Below are positions 37,377 through 45,584 of a stretch of DNA of 64,000 nucleotides, one piece after another (position 1 is the first letter of the stretch; the number at the start of each line of letters is the position of its first letter). Source of the DNA: Streptomyces sp. MJM8645. GTDB taxonomy: Bacteria > Actinomycetota > Actinomycetes > Streptomycetales > Streptomycetaceae. The DNA lies in the NCBI RefSeq assembly GCF_001625365.1, contig NZ_LJJF01000001.1:7285620-7349619 (forward strand), written 5' to 3'. The notes beneath the pieces were generated by a model. That model was not told the DNA's origin. It did not search any database and saw only the letters and a list, made by a program, of their open reading frames with translations. Both the position numbers and the translations under genes were made by a program.

Positions 37377-37671
37377 GGACGTGATTCTGCTCCGACTGAC
37401 CTGCGGGTGCCAGGCGCAGGCGCTTTCGGCATCGACCGCGAGGCTTCCACCGCACGGCGCTTCCGTCGCGGAGCTTCCATCCCGCAGCTTCCACCGCCCC
37501 GACCGGACGGGCTCCCGTGCGCAGGGCGACTTTGGGCCAAGATTGCCTGTTCATGCGATCAGCACATGTTGTGCACACCTCCTCCCCGTAGGGTGTGGCC
37601 GTCCCATCCCGGGTTCCCCCGTCAACGGGCCGCATCGTGCTGCCCGCCGCTTGGACTGGAGTGAATTGACC

Positions 37672-38274
37672 ATGTCTGACCGCCACTTGTGGAAGCGCCT
37701 GACAACTGCCGTCGTCCGCAGGGGAGTCGGCGCCACCCTGGGCGCCCTCGCGCTGATCGCGGCCTTCGTCCTCGCGGGAACCGCCGCCGGGACGTCGAGT
37801 GCGGCGGCCCAGCCGGCCGGCTGGGGCGGCCCCGGCAAGTGGGCCTGCTCCGGCGCACCCGTCCAGTCCGGATGGGTCATCACCATCTACGACCGGACCG
37901 GCTGCAACGGCTCCGGTTCCTGGTACCAGGAACCGGTCAAGGACGGGATCTGGACCTGTTCGGGCTCGCCGATCGTCCCCGGGTACGTCATCACCGACCA
38001 CATCCAGACCGGCTGCAACGGCATCGGCTCCTGGCGGCACAGCCTCCCGAAGGACGGGATCTGGACCTGCGGCGGATCGCCGGTCGTCAGCGGCTACGTC
38101 ATCACCGACTACATCCGCAACGGCTGCAACGGTGTCGGGTCCTGGCGGCACAACCTCGCACGCGTCGGCCTGTGGACCTGCCCGGGATCGCCCATCCCGG
38201 CCGGCTTCCGCGCCACCACGTACAGTGCCGGCGGGTGCAGCGGCCTCGGCGCCTGGGCCCTGATGCGCGCCTGA
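37672..38274 (+). CDS. Secreted four-repeat cysteine protein
   Basis: A 200-aa exported protein of no family I recognise. After a signal peptide (LGALALIAAFVLAG, cleavage ~45) it consists of four consecutive 37-residue repeats. Each runs G-x-W-x-C-S/G-G-S/A-P, then GYVITD-like, then GCNGxGSW; the fourth is the most diverged. Each repeat has exactly two cysteines 19 residues apart, probably one disulfide. The spaced aromatic, Gly and Cys residues suggest small beta modules for binding at the cell surface or outside. GGAG 10 nt before ATG supports the start. A terminator hairpin follows. Confidence 0.8.
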   Translation: MSDRHLWKRLTTAVVRRGVGATLGALALIAAFVLAGTAAGTSSAAAQPAGWGGPGKWACSGAPVQSGWVITIYDRTGCNGSGSWYQEPVKDGIWTCSGSPIVPGYVITDHIQTGCNGIGSWRHSLPKDGIWTCGGSPVVSGYVITDYIRNGCNGVGSWRHNLARVGLWTCPGSPIPAGFRATTYSAGGCSGLGAWALMRA

Positions 38275-38290
38275 CCCCAGCTGGCCGGCC

Positions 38291-38326
38291 CGGAGGCACC
38301 GCGCACTCGTCGTGCTGGTGCCTCCG
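38291..38326 (+). terminator. Hairpin after the four-repeat gene
   Basis: CGGAGGCACC (38291-38300) pairs with GGTGCCTCCG (38317-38326), 16 bp after the stop. Confidence 0.7.
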
Positions 38327-38530
38327 TCGCGCTCCCACAACGGCAGCGGGTCGAAGCCGAAGCCGTCGCCGCCGACGCGCACAGCGCCGAGATCCATGCC
38401 GGCCATCGTGTCCACACAACGGATGGTTGTGCCCTCCCGACGGATCAGTTGTTTGATCCCGCCATTCGCCATCCGCTTTGATGCCGGTGGTCAGCGGGTG
38501 GTTGTTCGGATCGGCGAGAGGCGTACGGGT

Positions 38531-39790
38531 ATGAATGGGCAGCGGGTACTGGGGCGGCGTGCACTGGGGCGGCGGTTCGGATGGCTGTGGGCGGCGTTCG
38601 CGGTCAGCTCCTATGGCTCGGGACTCGGATTCGGCGCGTTCCCCCTCCTCGCGATCCTCGTGCTGCACTCCGGACCGACCCAGGTGGCGCTGCTGGCCGC
38701 CGCAGGACGGGCGGTGGGGGCCCTGGTCGCCGTGCCGCTCGGTCCGTGGATGGAGTTCCGGCGCAAACGGCCGGTCATGATGGCGATGGACCTGACCCGG
38801 TTCGCGGTGCTGCTGAGCGTCCCCGCCGCGTTCGCGCTCGGCCGGCTCAGCTTCGCCCAGCTCCTCGTCGTCTCCGTCGTCACCGCCGCGGCCGACATCG
38901 CCTTCAAGGCCGCCAGCGGCGCGTACCTCAAGACGCTCGTGCCGCCCCAGGACCTGCTCGTCGCGAACAGCCGGTTCGAATCGACGACCTGGACCGCCAC
39001 CACGGTCGGGCCACCGCTCGGCGGGGCTGCCATCGGAGTGTTCGGCCCGGTGGTGACCGTGGTCGCCGACGCCCTCAGCTACCTGCTCTCGGCCCTCGGC
39101 ATCCGCGCCATCGGCGGCACCGAACCGCACCCCGCGCCGACCGGCGCACCGCGGCTGCGCGCAGGGGACCTGCTCGAAGGGTGGCGCCACATCCTCACCC
39201 ACCCCACACTGCGCCCGCTGTTCCTCAACGCGATCGCGGTCAACGGCCTGATCATGGCCGCCGAACCACTGATGGCCGTACTCCTCCTCGGCCACCTCGG
39301 CTACGCACCCTGGCAGTACGGCCTCGTGTTCGCCTCCCCCTGCGTCGGCGGCCTGCTCGGCTCACGCCTCGCCCGCCCGCTCGCAACGCGCTTCGGACAG
39401 CACCGGACGCTGCTCACCGCCGGAGTGCTGCGCGCGTGCTGGCCCATCGGGCTGGCGTTCGTCCAGCCCGGGGCCCCCGGGATCGTCCTGATCGTCACCG
39501 TCCAGCTCGGCCTGGTCACCTGCTGCGGCCTGTTCAATCCGCTGCTGGCCACCCACCGGCTCGAACAGATCGACCCGGACAAGCTCTCCCGCACCCTCGC
39601 CGCATGGTCGATCAGCAGCAGTGCCGCCATCGCGGCCCTCACCGCCCTGTGGGGCCTGCTGGCCGCCACCACCAGTCCCCGCACCGCGATCGCCGCCGCG
39701 GGAATCCTCCTCCTCGCGACCCCGCTGCTGCTGCCGCGCCGCGAGAGGACTTCCCGGAAGGCAGGGGAACAGGCCGCGAGCCTGACCTGA
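38531..39790 (+). CDS. MFS transporter
   Basis: A 419-aa major-facilitator protein with about twelve hydrophobic segments. The loop between helices 2 and 3 has GPWMEFRRKRPVMM, the usual GxxxDRxGRR position (acidic residue is Glu here). Several relatives in this shape are drug or siderophore exporters (MFS_3 type). FGAFPLLAILVLHSGPTQVALLAAAGR is helix 1-2 and RFESTTWTATTVGPPLGGAAIG is near helix 5. The ATG 38531 has GAGAGG 10 nt upstream. No regulator is adjacent. The gene is convergent with the gyrase-like gene 50 bp away. Confidence 0.88.
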   Translation: MNGQRVLGRRALGRRFGWLWAAFAVSSYGSGLGFGAFPLLAILVLHSGPTQVALLAAAGRAVGALVAVPLGPWMEFRRKRPVMMAMDLTRFAVLLSVPAAFALGRLSFAQLLVVSVVTAAADIAFKAASGAYLKTLVPPQDLLVANSRFESTTWTATTVGPPLGGAAIGVFGPVVTVVADALSYLLSALGIRAIGGTEPHPAPTGAPRLRAGDLLEGWRHILTHPTLRPLFLNAIAVNGLIMAAEPLMAVLLLGHLGYAPWQYGLVFASPCVGGLLGSRLARPLATRFGQHRTLLTAGVLRACWPIGLAFVQPGAPGIVLIVTVQLGLVTCCGLFNPLLATHRLEQIDPDKLSRTLAAWSISSSAAIAALTALWGLLAATTSPRTAIAAAGILLLATPLLLPRRERTSRKAGEQAASLT

Positions 39791-39841
39791 GACGCGGGAG
39801 CCCGGACAACTGCCGGTCGGGTGTCTCGGACGGCTCGGATG

Positions 39842-40501
39842 TCAGTGCGGCCCACGCCGGTCGTCGAGCTGGACCTCCAACTGCGGCCAGGTTGCGGCCA
39901 GGCGTGTCAGGTCGTCCGCCGTCGGGGTGGTGAGTTTCGGGCCGGTGAGCGTCGGGGTGGTGAGCGGGCCCACCGGTGCGCCCGGCTTGAAGTGGACCAG
40001 TGTCCCGGTCGTGCCGTCCACCTCGACGGGCTCCAATCCGGTGACGGGGACGCCGAGTTCGTAGCGCTGGGTCCAGGCCCCGTTGAGACGGCGGTTGGTG
40101 TGGACGAGCCAGTCGCTGAGCGCTGCGACGACGGACATGCCGCGCCGGGGATGACCGTCGGGCAGTGCTTCGGCCTGCGGGGAGTCGAAGAACCGAAGGT
40201 CCTTCGTCGCCATGACGGGCTTCTTCACGCTCCGGCCCTGCTCGTCCACCCGGGTGTCGGTGCCCCGCCCGTTGTCCCTGACGGACAGGGAGCCGTCGGT
40301 GTGGAGAACGAGGACGCAGCGCCCGCCGCCGTTTCCTGATGCTTCGTCGGCCGCATAACCGAGGACCTCCAGGACGAGGTGCCACGGTCCGCCCGGAGCG
40401 AACTCCGCCGGGTTCTGCCCGATGTGCGCCAGATGATCCGCATCGACGGCGCTCGACCAGTCATGTGTCGTGTTGACCCACCGGGCCCTCGGTTCATTCA
40501 T
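39842..40501 (-). CDS. Degenerate GyrB-like GHKL ATPase-domain protein
   Basis: A 219-aa stand-alone relative of the N-terminal ATPase domain of DNA gyrase B. The similarity is plain: HLVLEVLGYAADEA for the N-box, VLHTDGSLSVRDNGRGTDTR for the G1 box and MSVVAALSDWLVHTNRR, then WTQRYELGVPVT. But the N-box Asp-Asn is replaced by Gly-Tyr and the glycine-rich GLHGVGVS lid by HPRRGMS. The catalytic Glu remains. ATP binding is therefore doubtful. No transducer, TOPRIM or C-terminal region is present. It is likely a repurposed or inactive paralogue. The start at 40501 gives MNEPRARW; upstream frame is also open. Confidence 0.8.
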   Translation of the reverse strand: MNEPRARWVNTTHDWSSAVDADHLAHIGQNPAEFAPGGPWHLVLEVLGYAADEASGNGGGRCVLVLHTDGSLSVRDNGRGTDTRVDEQGRSVKKPVMATKDLRFFDSPQAEALPDGHPRRGMSVVAALSDWLVHTNRRLNGAWTQRYELGVPVTGLEPVEVDGTTGTLVHFKPGAPVGPLTTPTLTGPKLTTPTADDLTRLAATWPQLEVQLDDRRGPH

Positions 40502-40606
40502 CGGGCCAGGATGCCGCAGGCCGACGACGGCTCCGGGACCGGCCCCGTGACTGGCGACCGTTCGTGGCATCCGTGCCGGTCGAGGCCGGGCGATGGCCGT
40601 TGGGTG

Positions 40607-41467
40607 TCAGAGTAGGACCGCTCCCGCGACTGCCGCTGACGCCGTGACGAGAACGCCCACGATGCCGCTGGTGACTCCGCTCCTCCAGGACCGCTGTGCG
40701 GCCGCGAGGTCCGGGGTGAAGTCGGCCGGGTCGGCGGGGGAGTAGTGGATCGTGACGTTCCGGCCGTACGAGTTGGTGGGGTCCGGCAGGCCTGAAAAGC
40801 AGTACGCGGTGACGGCCGCGCCCTCGTGGGTGGTGAAGGCGACCACCGGCGTCTGGCTGGTGGAGGTGTAGCCGTCCTCGTCGGTGCGGACGCTCCTGAC
40901 GACGGCGACCACACGGCCCGGAACGGGAACCATCGCGGCCAGGGTGTCGAACCGGCTCCGCGCCTGGCGGACCTCCTGGGGCAGGGAGCACGCGAGGAAC
41001 ACGCTCCACGGCGCGCCGACACCGATCAGGGCCCACGGCCAGCCCCAGTCGACCGCGGCGACGACCACCAGCCCGACGTAGATCAGGAACACCGCGAAGT
41101 TCGGCCAGCCGAGCCCGTAGCGGCCGGCCCAGAGGTCGTCGGTGAACCGGAAGGCGTCCGGTCTTCCGGGCGGATAGCGGATCCCGATCTCCCGGCCCGT
41201 CCAGGCGGTGTTGATCCGGTCGCCGCAGTCGCCGTCGTTCGTCACGGTGAACTCCTGCCCGGTGGAGGAGTCCTGAAAGGTGGCGACGATCGCTATGCCG
41301 TCCGCCTCGGAACCTCCGTGCCGCGGCTCCTGCATCCGCTCGATCCGCCCCATCACCCGGACCGTCCGCTGGGCGCCGGTGACCCCCGCCAGCGACCGCC
41401 CGTACCCCAGCAGCGCCAACGTGCCGAGCACCCCGCACCAGAGCGCCAGATAGCCGTGCCAGCCCAT
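40607..41467 (-). CDS. DUF3592-type membrane protein
   Basis: A 286-aa protein with a first span (~5-27), a soluble beta-type domain, two spans (~122-160), a second soluble copy and a last span (~263-286). Both soluble parts look like DUF3592 units (VRVMGRIERM...VTNDGDCGDRI... IGIRYPPGRPDAFRF, then VPGRVVAVVRSV...VTIHYSPADPADF), so the protein is an internal duplication. The role of DUF3592 proteins is not known. It is transcribed with the next gene (41570) in the same direction, about 100 bp apart. Confidence 0.78.
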   Translation of the reverse strand: MGWHGYLALWCGVLGTLALLGYGRSLAGVTGAQRTVRVMGRIERMQEPRHGGSEADGIAIVATFQDSSTGQEFTVTNDGDCGDRINTAWTGREIGIRYPPGRPDAFRFTDDLWAGRYGLGWPNFAVFLIYVGLVVVAAVDWGWPWALIGVGAPWSVFLACSLPQEVRQARSRFDTLAAMVPVPGRVVAVVRSVRTDEDGYTSTSQTPVVAFTTHEGAAVTAYCFSGLPDPTNSYGRNVTIHYSPADPADFTPDLAAAQRSWRSGVTSGIVGVLVTASAAVAGAVLL

Positions 41468-41569
41468 GAGTCCTCCTCCTGTCCTCCGGGTACGGTCTGC
41501 CGGGGTTCGTTCGCTGCCGTGGCAACCCGCCGTGTCGAAGCGCGTCGAGTGCGGGTGAGGCGCGGGTGA

Positions 41570-42652
41570 TCAGCGTGCCGGGGTGCGGCGCACCACCTGG
41601 CCCTCACCGTTCGCCTCCAGCGAGGCACTGCCCTCGGGCCCGGTCACGCCGACCCTGATCGTGAGGGAGCCGGCGAGATGGTCGGCGGTGATCTGCCAGG
41701 ACGTCGGGGAGCGGACACCGAGCGTCGTTTCGGCCTCCTTGACCAGGGCCGGGAACCGCTCGTAGGGCAGGGAGAGCGGATCGAACTGGGGGGCCTTCGT
41801 GCCGCTCGGGGAGAACACGACCGACAGCACGCGCTCCTGCGCGAAGACGGTGATCGCCTGTCGCGGATCCTTCCCCTCGGTAAGGGAGTTGATGGCCTTG
41901 CGCAGTTCGCCGTCGTCGAGGAACGACTGGTCCGGCCCGAGGGAGACCGTCCCGGTCCCGGACGACACCACCGTGGTCGACCACGTCGAAGTGACCGTCG
42001 GTGCCGGAGAAGCGGCGGAGTCCTGCTGCTCGAACAGGTCCACGCGGAACAGGAAGACCACGGCAGCCGCAGCGAGCAGCAGGCCGAAGAGCCTGACGAA
42101 ACCGGTCGAACGGCCCTCGGAAGGCTCGGTCACCATGGTCGACTCGGGAGCCGAATCCAGCTGGGCGCCGGCCGCCCGCTCCTCCCACTCCGGGGTCGGC
42201 CGCTTCACGATCGTCACCCGCCACGGCCTGTCCGGTGGATACTTCACCACCAGGACGCCGCGCGGCCGGTAGTCGGGGAGGTCGACCAGGTTGATGTCCT
42301 GAGTGATCCCGACGCGGTAGGCAGGCTCGTCGTCCGGTACGACGGTGAGATCGAACCGCACCGGCACGTCGCTCGTCTCACCCCCAATGGCGCGCAGGCT
42401 CTCGATCACCGCGAGCGCCGTTCGGGGCACGACCTCCGCCTCCCGGGCCCGCCTCGGCGCGCCGGCGAGGAGGAGCAACAGGCCGTAGACGACGGGCAGT
42501 CCCAAACCCCCGATGAACAAGGGCACTTTCTCGACGACCACACCGACGACTAGCGCGGCCAGCGAGCCCCCGATCACGGCCCCCGTCAGGAAACCGCGGG
42601 CGAGGGCGACCGGAGTGCTGCGCGAGGGCGGCGCGCTCGTGGTGATCGTCAT
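41570..42652 (-). CDS. Three-span membrane protein, unknown
   Basis: A 360-aa protein not assigned to any family. Two spans near the N-terminus (~20-64) are followed by a ~120-residue soluble part, with VVKYPPDRPWRVTIVKRP resembling the downstream DUF3592 protein, a third span (GFVRLFGLLLAAAAVVFLFR, ~190-210) and a 150-residue C-terminal region with a Thr/Ser-rich stalk that should lie outside. The upstream position and the shared PPxRP motif suggest it works with the DUF3592 protein at 40607. No signal peptide or lipobox is present. Confidence 0.7.
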   Translation of the reverse strand: MTITTSAPPSRSTPVALARGFLTGAVIGGSLAALVVGVVVEKVPLFIGGLGLPVVYGLLLLLAGAPRRAREAEVVPRTALAVIESLRAIGGETSDVPVRFDLTVVPDDEPAYRVGITQDINLVDLPDYRPRGVLVVKYPPDRPWRVTIVKRPTPEWEERAAGAQLDSAPESTMVTEPSEGRSTGFVRLFGLLLAAAAVVFLFRVDLFEQQDSAASPAPTVTSTWSTTVVSSGTGTVSLGPDQSFLDDGELRKAINSLTEGKDPRQAITVFAQERVLSVVFSPSGTKAPQFDPLSLPYERFPALVKEAETTLGVRSPTSWQITADHLAGSLTIRVGVTGPEGSASLEANGEGQVVRRTPAR

Positions 42653-42973
42653 ACGGGTGATTGTGCCGGGCCGGGGTGACAGCCGGTAGGCCTGGGGCGG
42701 GCGTTGTTCACGCGGGGCCGGCAGGGCGCGGAGTGGGGCGGCTGTCAGGAGCAGTCGGAGCGACGGGCGGCGGGCTGCGTGTGCTCTCGAAGGGCAGGTC
42801 CCGGATCGCGCCCGTCGCGGGGCGGTTTCGACGGGTGGCCCGGTTCGCCAGCTCCCGCGGTCGACCTCACGGGAGTTGGCGATGAGCGGGCGGTCTGTGC
42901 GAGAGCCGAGGGTCGGGCACGAGGGGCAGAACGGGCGCTGGGCCCGGGTGTCGAGCCTGCTGTTGGCGGGTGG
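42653..42973. other. Gap with hairpin, no gene
   Basis: The 321-bp gap is GC-rich. The one structure is the stem at 42846-42881, which would terminate the SRPBCC gene transcript. Confidence 0.5.
42846..42881 (-). terminator. 12-bp stem hairpin (one mismatch) after the SRPBCC gene
   Basis: Arms 42846-42857 and 42870-42881 pair with one mismatch and a 12-nt loop, ~95 bp beyond the stop at 42974. Confidence 0.55.
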
Positions 42974-43450
42974 CTATTGGGTGTTGTTGCGTTGTGTGAG
43001 TTGGTGGTTGAGGTTGGTGAGGGCGTTGTGGGTGGCTTTGGTGTGTTGGTTGGGGATGGTGTGTTTGGGGAGGAGGGTGGGCCATCCGTGGGGGGTGGTG
43101 GTGAAGGTGATGGTGAGTTTGGTGTGTTGGTTGTTGTGGGTGGGGGTGAGGGTGTAGGTGGTGGTGCCGGTGAAGTGGCCGGTGTGGGTGGTGGTGAGGG
43201 TGTGTGGGGGTGTGGTGTGGGTGGTGGTGGCGGTGGTGTGGATTTTGGGTCCGGGTTTGGTGTGGCCGTTGGGGTGGATGGTGATGTGGGTGGTGCCGCC
43301 GGGGTGTTCGGGGGTGGGGTTGCCGGGTTGGTGGGTGTTGTGGGGGGTCCACCAGGTGGTGGTGCCGTTGAGTTCGGCGATGAGGTGGTTCCAGACTTGT
43401 TGGGTGGGGGCGTGGATGATGGCTTCGTTGATGAGGTCGTAGGTGTGCAT
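42974..43450 (-). CDS. SRPBCC-fold protein with extreme Thr content
   Basis: A 158-aa START/SRPBCC-type protein, a hydrophobic-ligand pocket fold shared by polyketide cyclases. The fold signature is visible from INEAIIHAPTQQVWNHL at the start, then the strand pattern, and a C-terminal helix (THNALTNLNHQL). It is 28% Thr (44 of 158) with many His and Asn, because the coding strand is rich in A and C, like the adjoining spacer. GGAGGG precedes the ATG. In a cluster with ACP and ketosynthase it may bind, fold or dehydrate the acyl product. It is last in the leftward gene row. Confidence 0.8.
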   Translation of the reverse strand: MHTYDLINEAIIHAPTQQVWNHLIAELNGTTTWWTPHNTHQPGNPTPEHPGGTTHITIHPNGHTKPGPKIHTTATTTHTTPPHTLTTTHTGHFTGTTTYTLTPTHNNQHTKLTITFTTTPHGWPTLLPKHTIPNQHTKATHNALTNLNHQLTQRNNTQ

Positions 43451-44102
43451 GGCGGGCCCTCCTGTTCTTTCCTGAATTCCTGAAGTCCTGAGTTCTTGCT
43501 TTCTGGCCTTTGGCCTGTGCCTGTGTCTGTGGTTTGTTTTTTTGCTGGCTTGTTTTGTCTGTCTGGGATTTGGGCCTTCGGCTTGCGGTCTGTGGTTTGC
43601 CGATTGTGGCTTGTGTTTGTGGTTTGCTTGTTGGTTTGTTTTTGTTGTGTGTCTGCGTGTTTTATTGGTGTATTTCTGTGGTTCTGTGTCGGCGTGTGTG
43701 TTCTTGTTTCTGTGCTTGTTGTGGGTCTGTGTCGGTGGGGGTGCCTGCGCCTGTGCGCCTGTGGGTCGATGCCTGCGCTTGCGGGTCGATGCCTGTGTGT
43801 TTGTGCTTGTGCCTGCTGTGTGTCTGTGTGTCTGGTGTTTTCTGTTTGTGCGCCCGCGGCCTGTGGTCTGTGTCGGTGTTTGTGCGCTCGTGGCCTGTGG
43901 TCTGTGTCGGTGTTTGTGTGCTCGTGGCCTGTGGTCTGTGTCGGTGTTTGCGGGCTTGTGGTCTGTGGTTTGTGTTTGTTGTTTGAGGGTTTGTTTGCTG
44001 GTTTGTTTTATTGCCGTGTCGTGCCGTGCCGTGTCTGTGGTTTGTGTCTGTGTCTGCGTGTCTGCTGTGTGTGTCTGTCCGCGCCTGCGGTTGTCCGTGT
44101 TG
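43451..44102. other. Adenine-depleted spacer (652 bp), no gene
   Basis: Between the FAD oxidase stop and the SRPBCC start lies T/G-rich DNA (+ strand) with only 8 A in the 600 nt from 43501 to 44100. All six frames are nearly stop-free for that reason alone. CCTGA-type 8-bp units occur three times at 43471-43494. No protein motif appears in any frame. Confidence 0.85.
43857..43960. repeat. 34-bp tandem repeat in the spacer
   Basis: Three copies of a 34-bp unit containing TGTGGTCTGTGTCGGTGTT start at 43857, 43891 and 43925; a shortened fourth follows. The period is not a multiple of three, which argues against coding. Confidence 0.85.
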
Positions 44103-45584
44103 TTAGGGGAAGATGTTTTGGCCGGGGGTGAGGGTGTGGGTGGGGTCGTATTTGTGTTTGGTGTTGGTGAGGTTGGTCCATTGGGGGCCGTAGTGGTTTT
44201 TCCAGTCGGTGGGGGTCATGTGGGGGATGGCGCCGACGAGGTAGCGTTTGGCGCCGAGGGTGGTGGCGTGGTCGTAGAGGGTGCGGTTGTGGGTGAGTTG
44301 GGTGGTGGGGTTGGTGCCTGGGTGGGGGAAGGTGAGGAGGTCGAAGAGGTAGGTGGTGGGTTCGTTTGGGGTGATGGCGTAGGGGTGGGTGAGTTTGTTG
44401 GTGGGGAAGGGGTAGAAGAGGAGGAGGCCTTGGCCGAGGGTTTGGGGGGTGATGAGGGGGGTGGCGTAGGTGATGAAGTTGGCGGCTTGGGTGGCGGGGA
44501 TGAAGAGGCTGAGCCAGGGTTTGGGTTGGTTCCAGTAGCCGAGGTTTTTGAGGTTTTGGGTCCAGGTGTCGGCGCGGTAGGTGTATTCGCGGTAGGTCTG
44601 GTCGGTGGTGGTGGTTTGGTCGGGGAGGTTGGGGTTGAGTCCGGTGAGGAGGGGTGTGGGGTTGGGGGGTGTGGTGCCGTTGTAGTAGGTGGCGGTTTCG
44701 ATTTTGTAGAGGGGGGTGGTGTTTTGTTGGGGGATGATTTCGCCGATTTGGGTGTGGAAGCGGCCGTCGTTGAGGATGGTTTGTTGGTCGGTGAGGTAGG
44801 TGGTGAGGTTGTTGTAGTAGAGGTTGAAGACGAGGGCGCGTTGGGGGGCGGGGATGAGTTTGATGGTGGCGCGGATGATGATGCCGAATTGTCCGGCGCC
44901 GGCGAGGGCGGCGTGGAAGAGGTCGGGGTTTTTGGTGGGGGTGGCGGTGAGGAGGTGGCCGGTGCCGGTGATGATGTCGATGGATTCGACGGTGTCGGCT
45001 TGGAGGCCGTGTTTTTGGACGGTGTTGCCGATGCCGCCGATGCTGATGGTGCCGCCGATGGAGAGGTGGAGGTAGTCGGTGAGGCAGGGTGGGGTGAGGC
45101 CTTGGTTGAGGGTGGCGTCGGTGAGTTGGGCCCAGGTGACGCCGGCGTCGACGGTGGCGTTGGTGGGGGTGATGGTGTGGATGCGGTTGAGGGTGCGGGC
45201 GTCGATGCTGATGCCGCCGTTGGGGGAGGCCTGGCCGTAGTTGGAGTGTGATTCGAGGTCGTTGTCGGTGCCGCTTTGGCCGTTCATGGCGACTTTGAGG
45301 CCGTTGTGGCGGGCGTAGTTGATGATTTTGATGATGTCCTGGTCGGAGCCGGGTTTGAGGACGGCGTGGGGGGTGTTGGTGGTGAGGCGGCCGAAGTCGT
45401 GGCTGAATTCGGTGAGGGTGGTGGTGTCGGTGGTGAGGGTGCCGTCGAGGGTGGGGACGGGGCAGTGGTTGTGGGTGGTGGGGGTGTTGGTGGTGGCCCA
45501 GGTGCGGGTGGTGGTGTTGAAGGCGGTGATGAGGGCGGTGGTGGCGGTGGTGGTGAGGATGGTGCGTCGGGTGGGGTTGGTCAT
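44103..45584 (-). CDS. Tat-exported FAD-linked oxidase (cytokinin-dehydrogenase-like)
   Basis: A 493-aa flavoprotein. NPTRRTILTTTATTALIT is a twin-arginine signal. The FAD_binding_4 domain follows (HAVLKPGSDQDIIKII, GISIDARTLNRIH, GGTISIGGIGNTVQKHGLQ, ADTVESIDIITGTG), then a cytokinin-dehydrogenase-type substrate domain. The covalent-FAD GHS is not standard: sequence reads ESHSNYGQ after an 8-residue insertion, so the His may still align. Twenty-nine of the first 80 residues are Thr, part of the A/C coding-strand skew. Export of a tailoring oxidase suggests late oxidation outside the membrane. GGAAAC precedes the ATG. Confidence 0.88.
   Translation of the reverse strand: MTNPTRRTILTTTATTALITAFNTTTRTWATTNTPTTHNHCPVPTLDGTLTTDTTTLTEFSHDFGRLTTNTPHAVLKPGSDQDIIKIINYARHNGLKVAMNGQSGTDNDLESHSNYGQASPNGGISIDARTLNRIHTITPTNATVDAGVTWAQLTDATLNQGLTPPCLTDYLHLSIGGTISIGGIGNTVQKHGLQADTVESIDIITGTGHLLTATPTKNPDLFHAALAGAGQFGIIIRATIKLIPAPQRALVFNLYYNNLTTYLTDQQTILNDGRFHTQIGEIIPQQNTTPLYKIETATYYNGTTPPNPTPLLTGLNPNLPDQTTTTDQTYREYTYRADTWTQNLKNLGYWNQPKPWLSLFIPATQAANFITYATPLITPQTLGQGLLLFYPFPTNKLTHPYAITPNEPTTYLFDLLTFPHPGTNPTTQLTHNRTLYDHATTLGAKRYLVGAIPHMTPTDWKNHYGPQWTNLTNTKHKYDPTHTLTPGQNIFP

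Noticed and set aside
37243..38274. Full 409-codon leftward gene from 38472
   Set aside because: Only the first ~65 codons look coding; the rest is antisense to the four-repeat gene. Kept only as a fragment hypothesis.
42704..45251. Several long forward reading frames over the SRPBCC/FAD oxidase region and spacer
   Set aside because: Stop codons all contain A and T; DNA almost free of A on one strand is open in all six frames. Products are low-complexity (Val/Gly/Cys-rich) and antisense to real genes.
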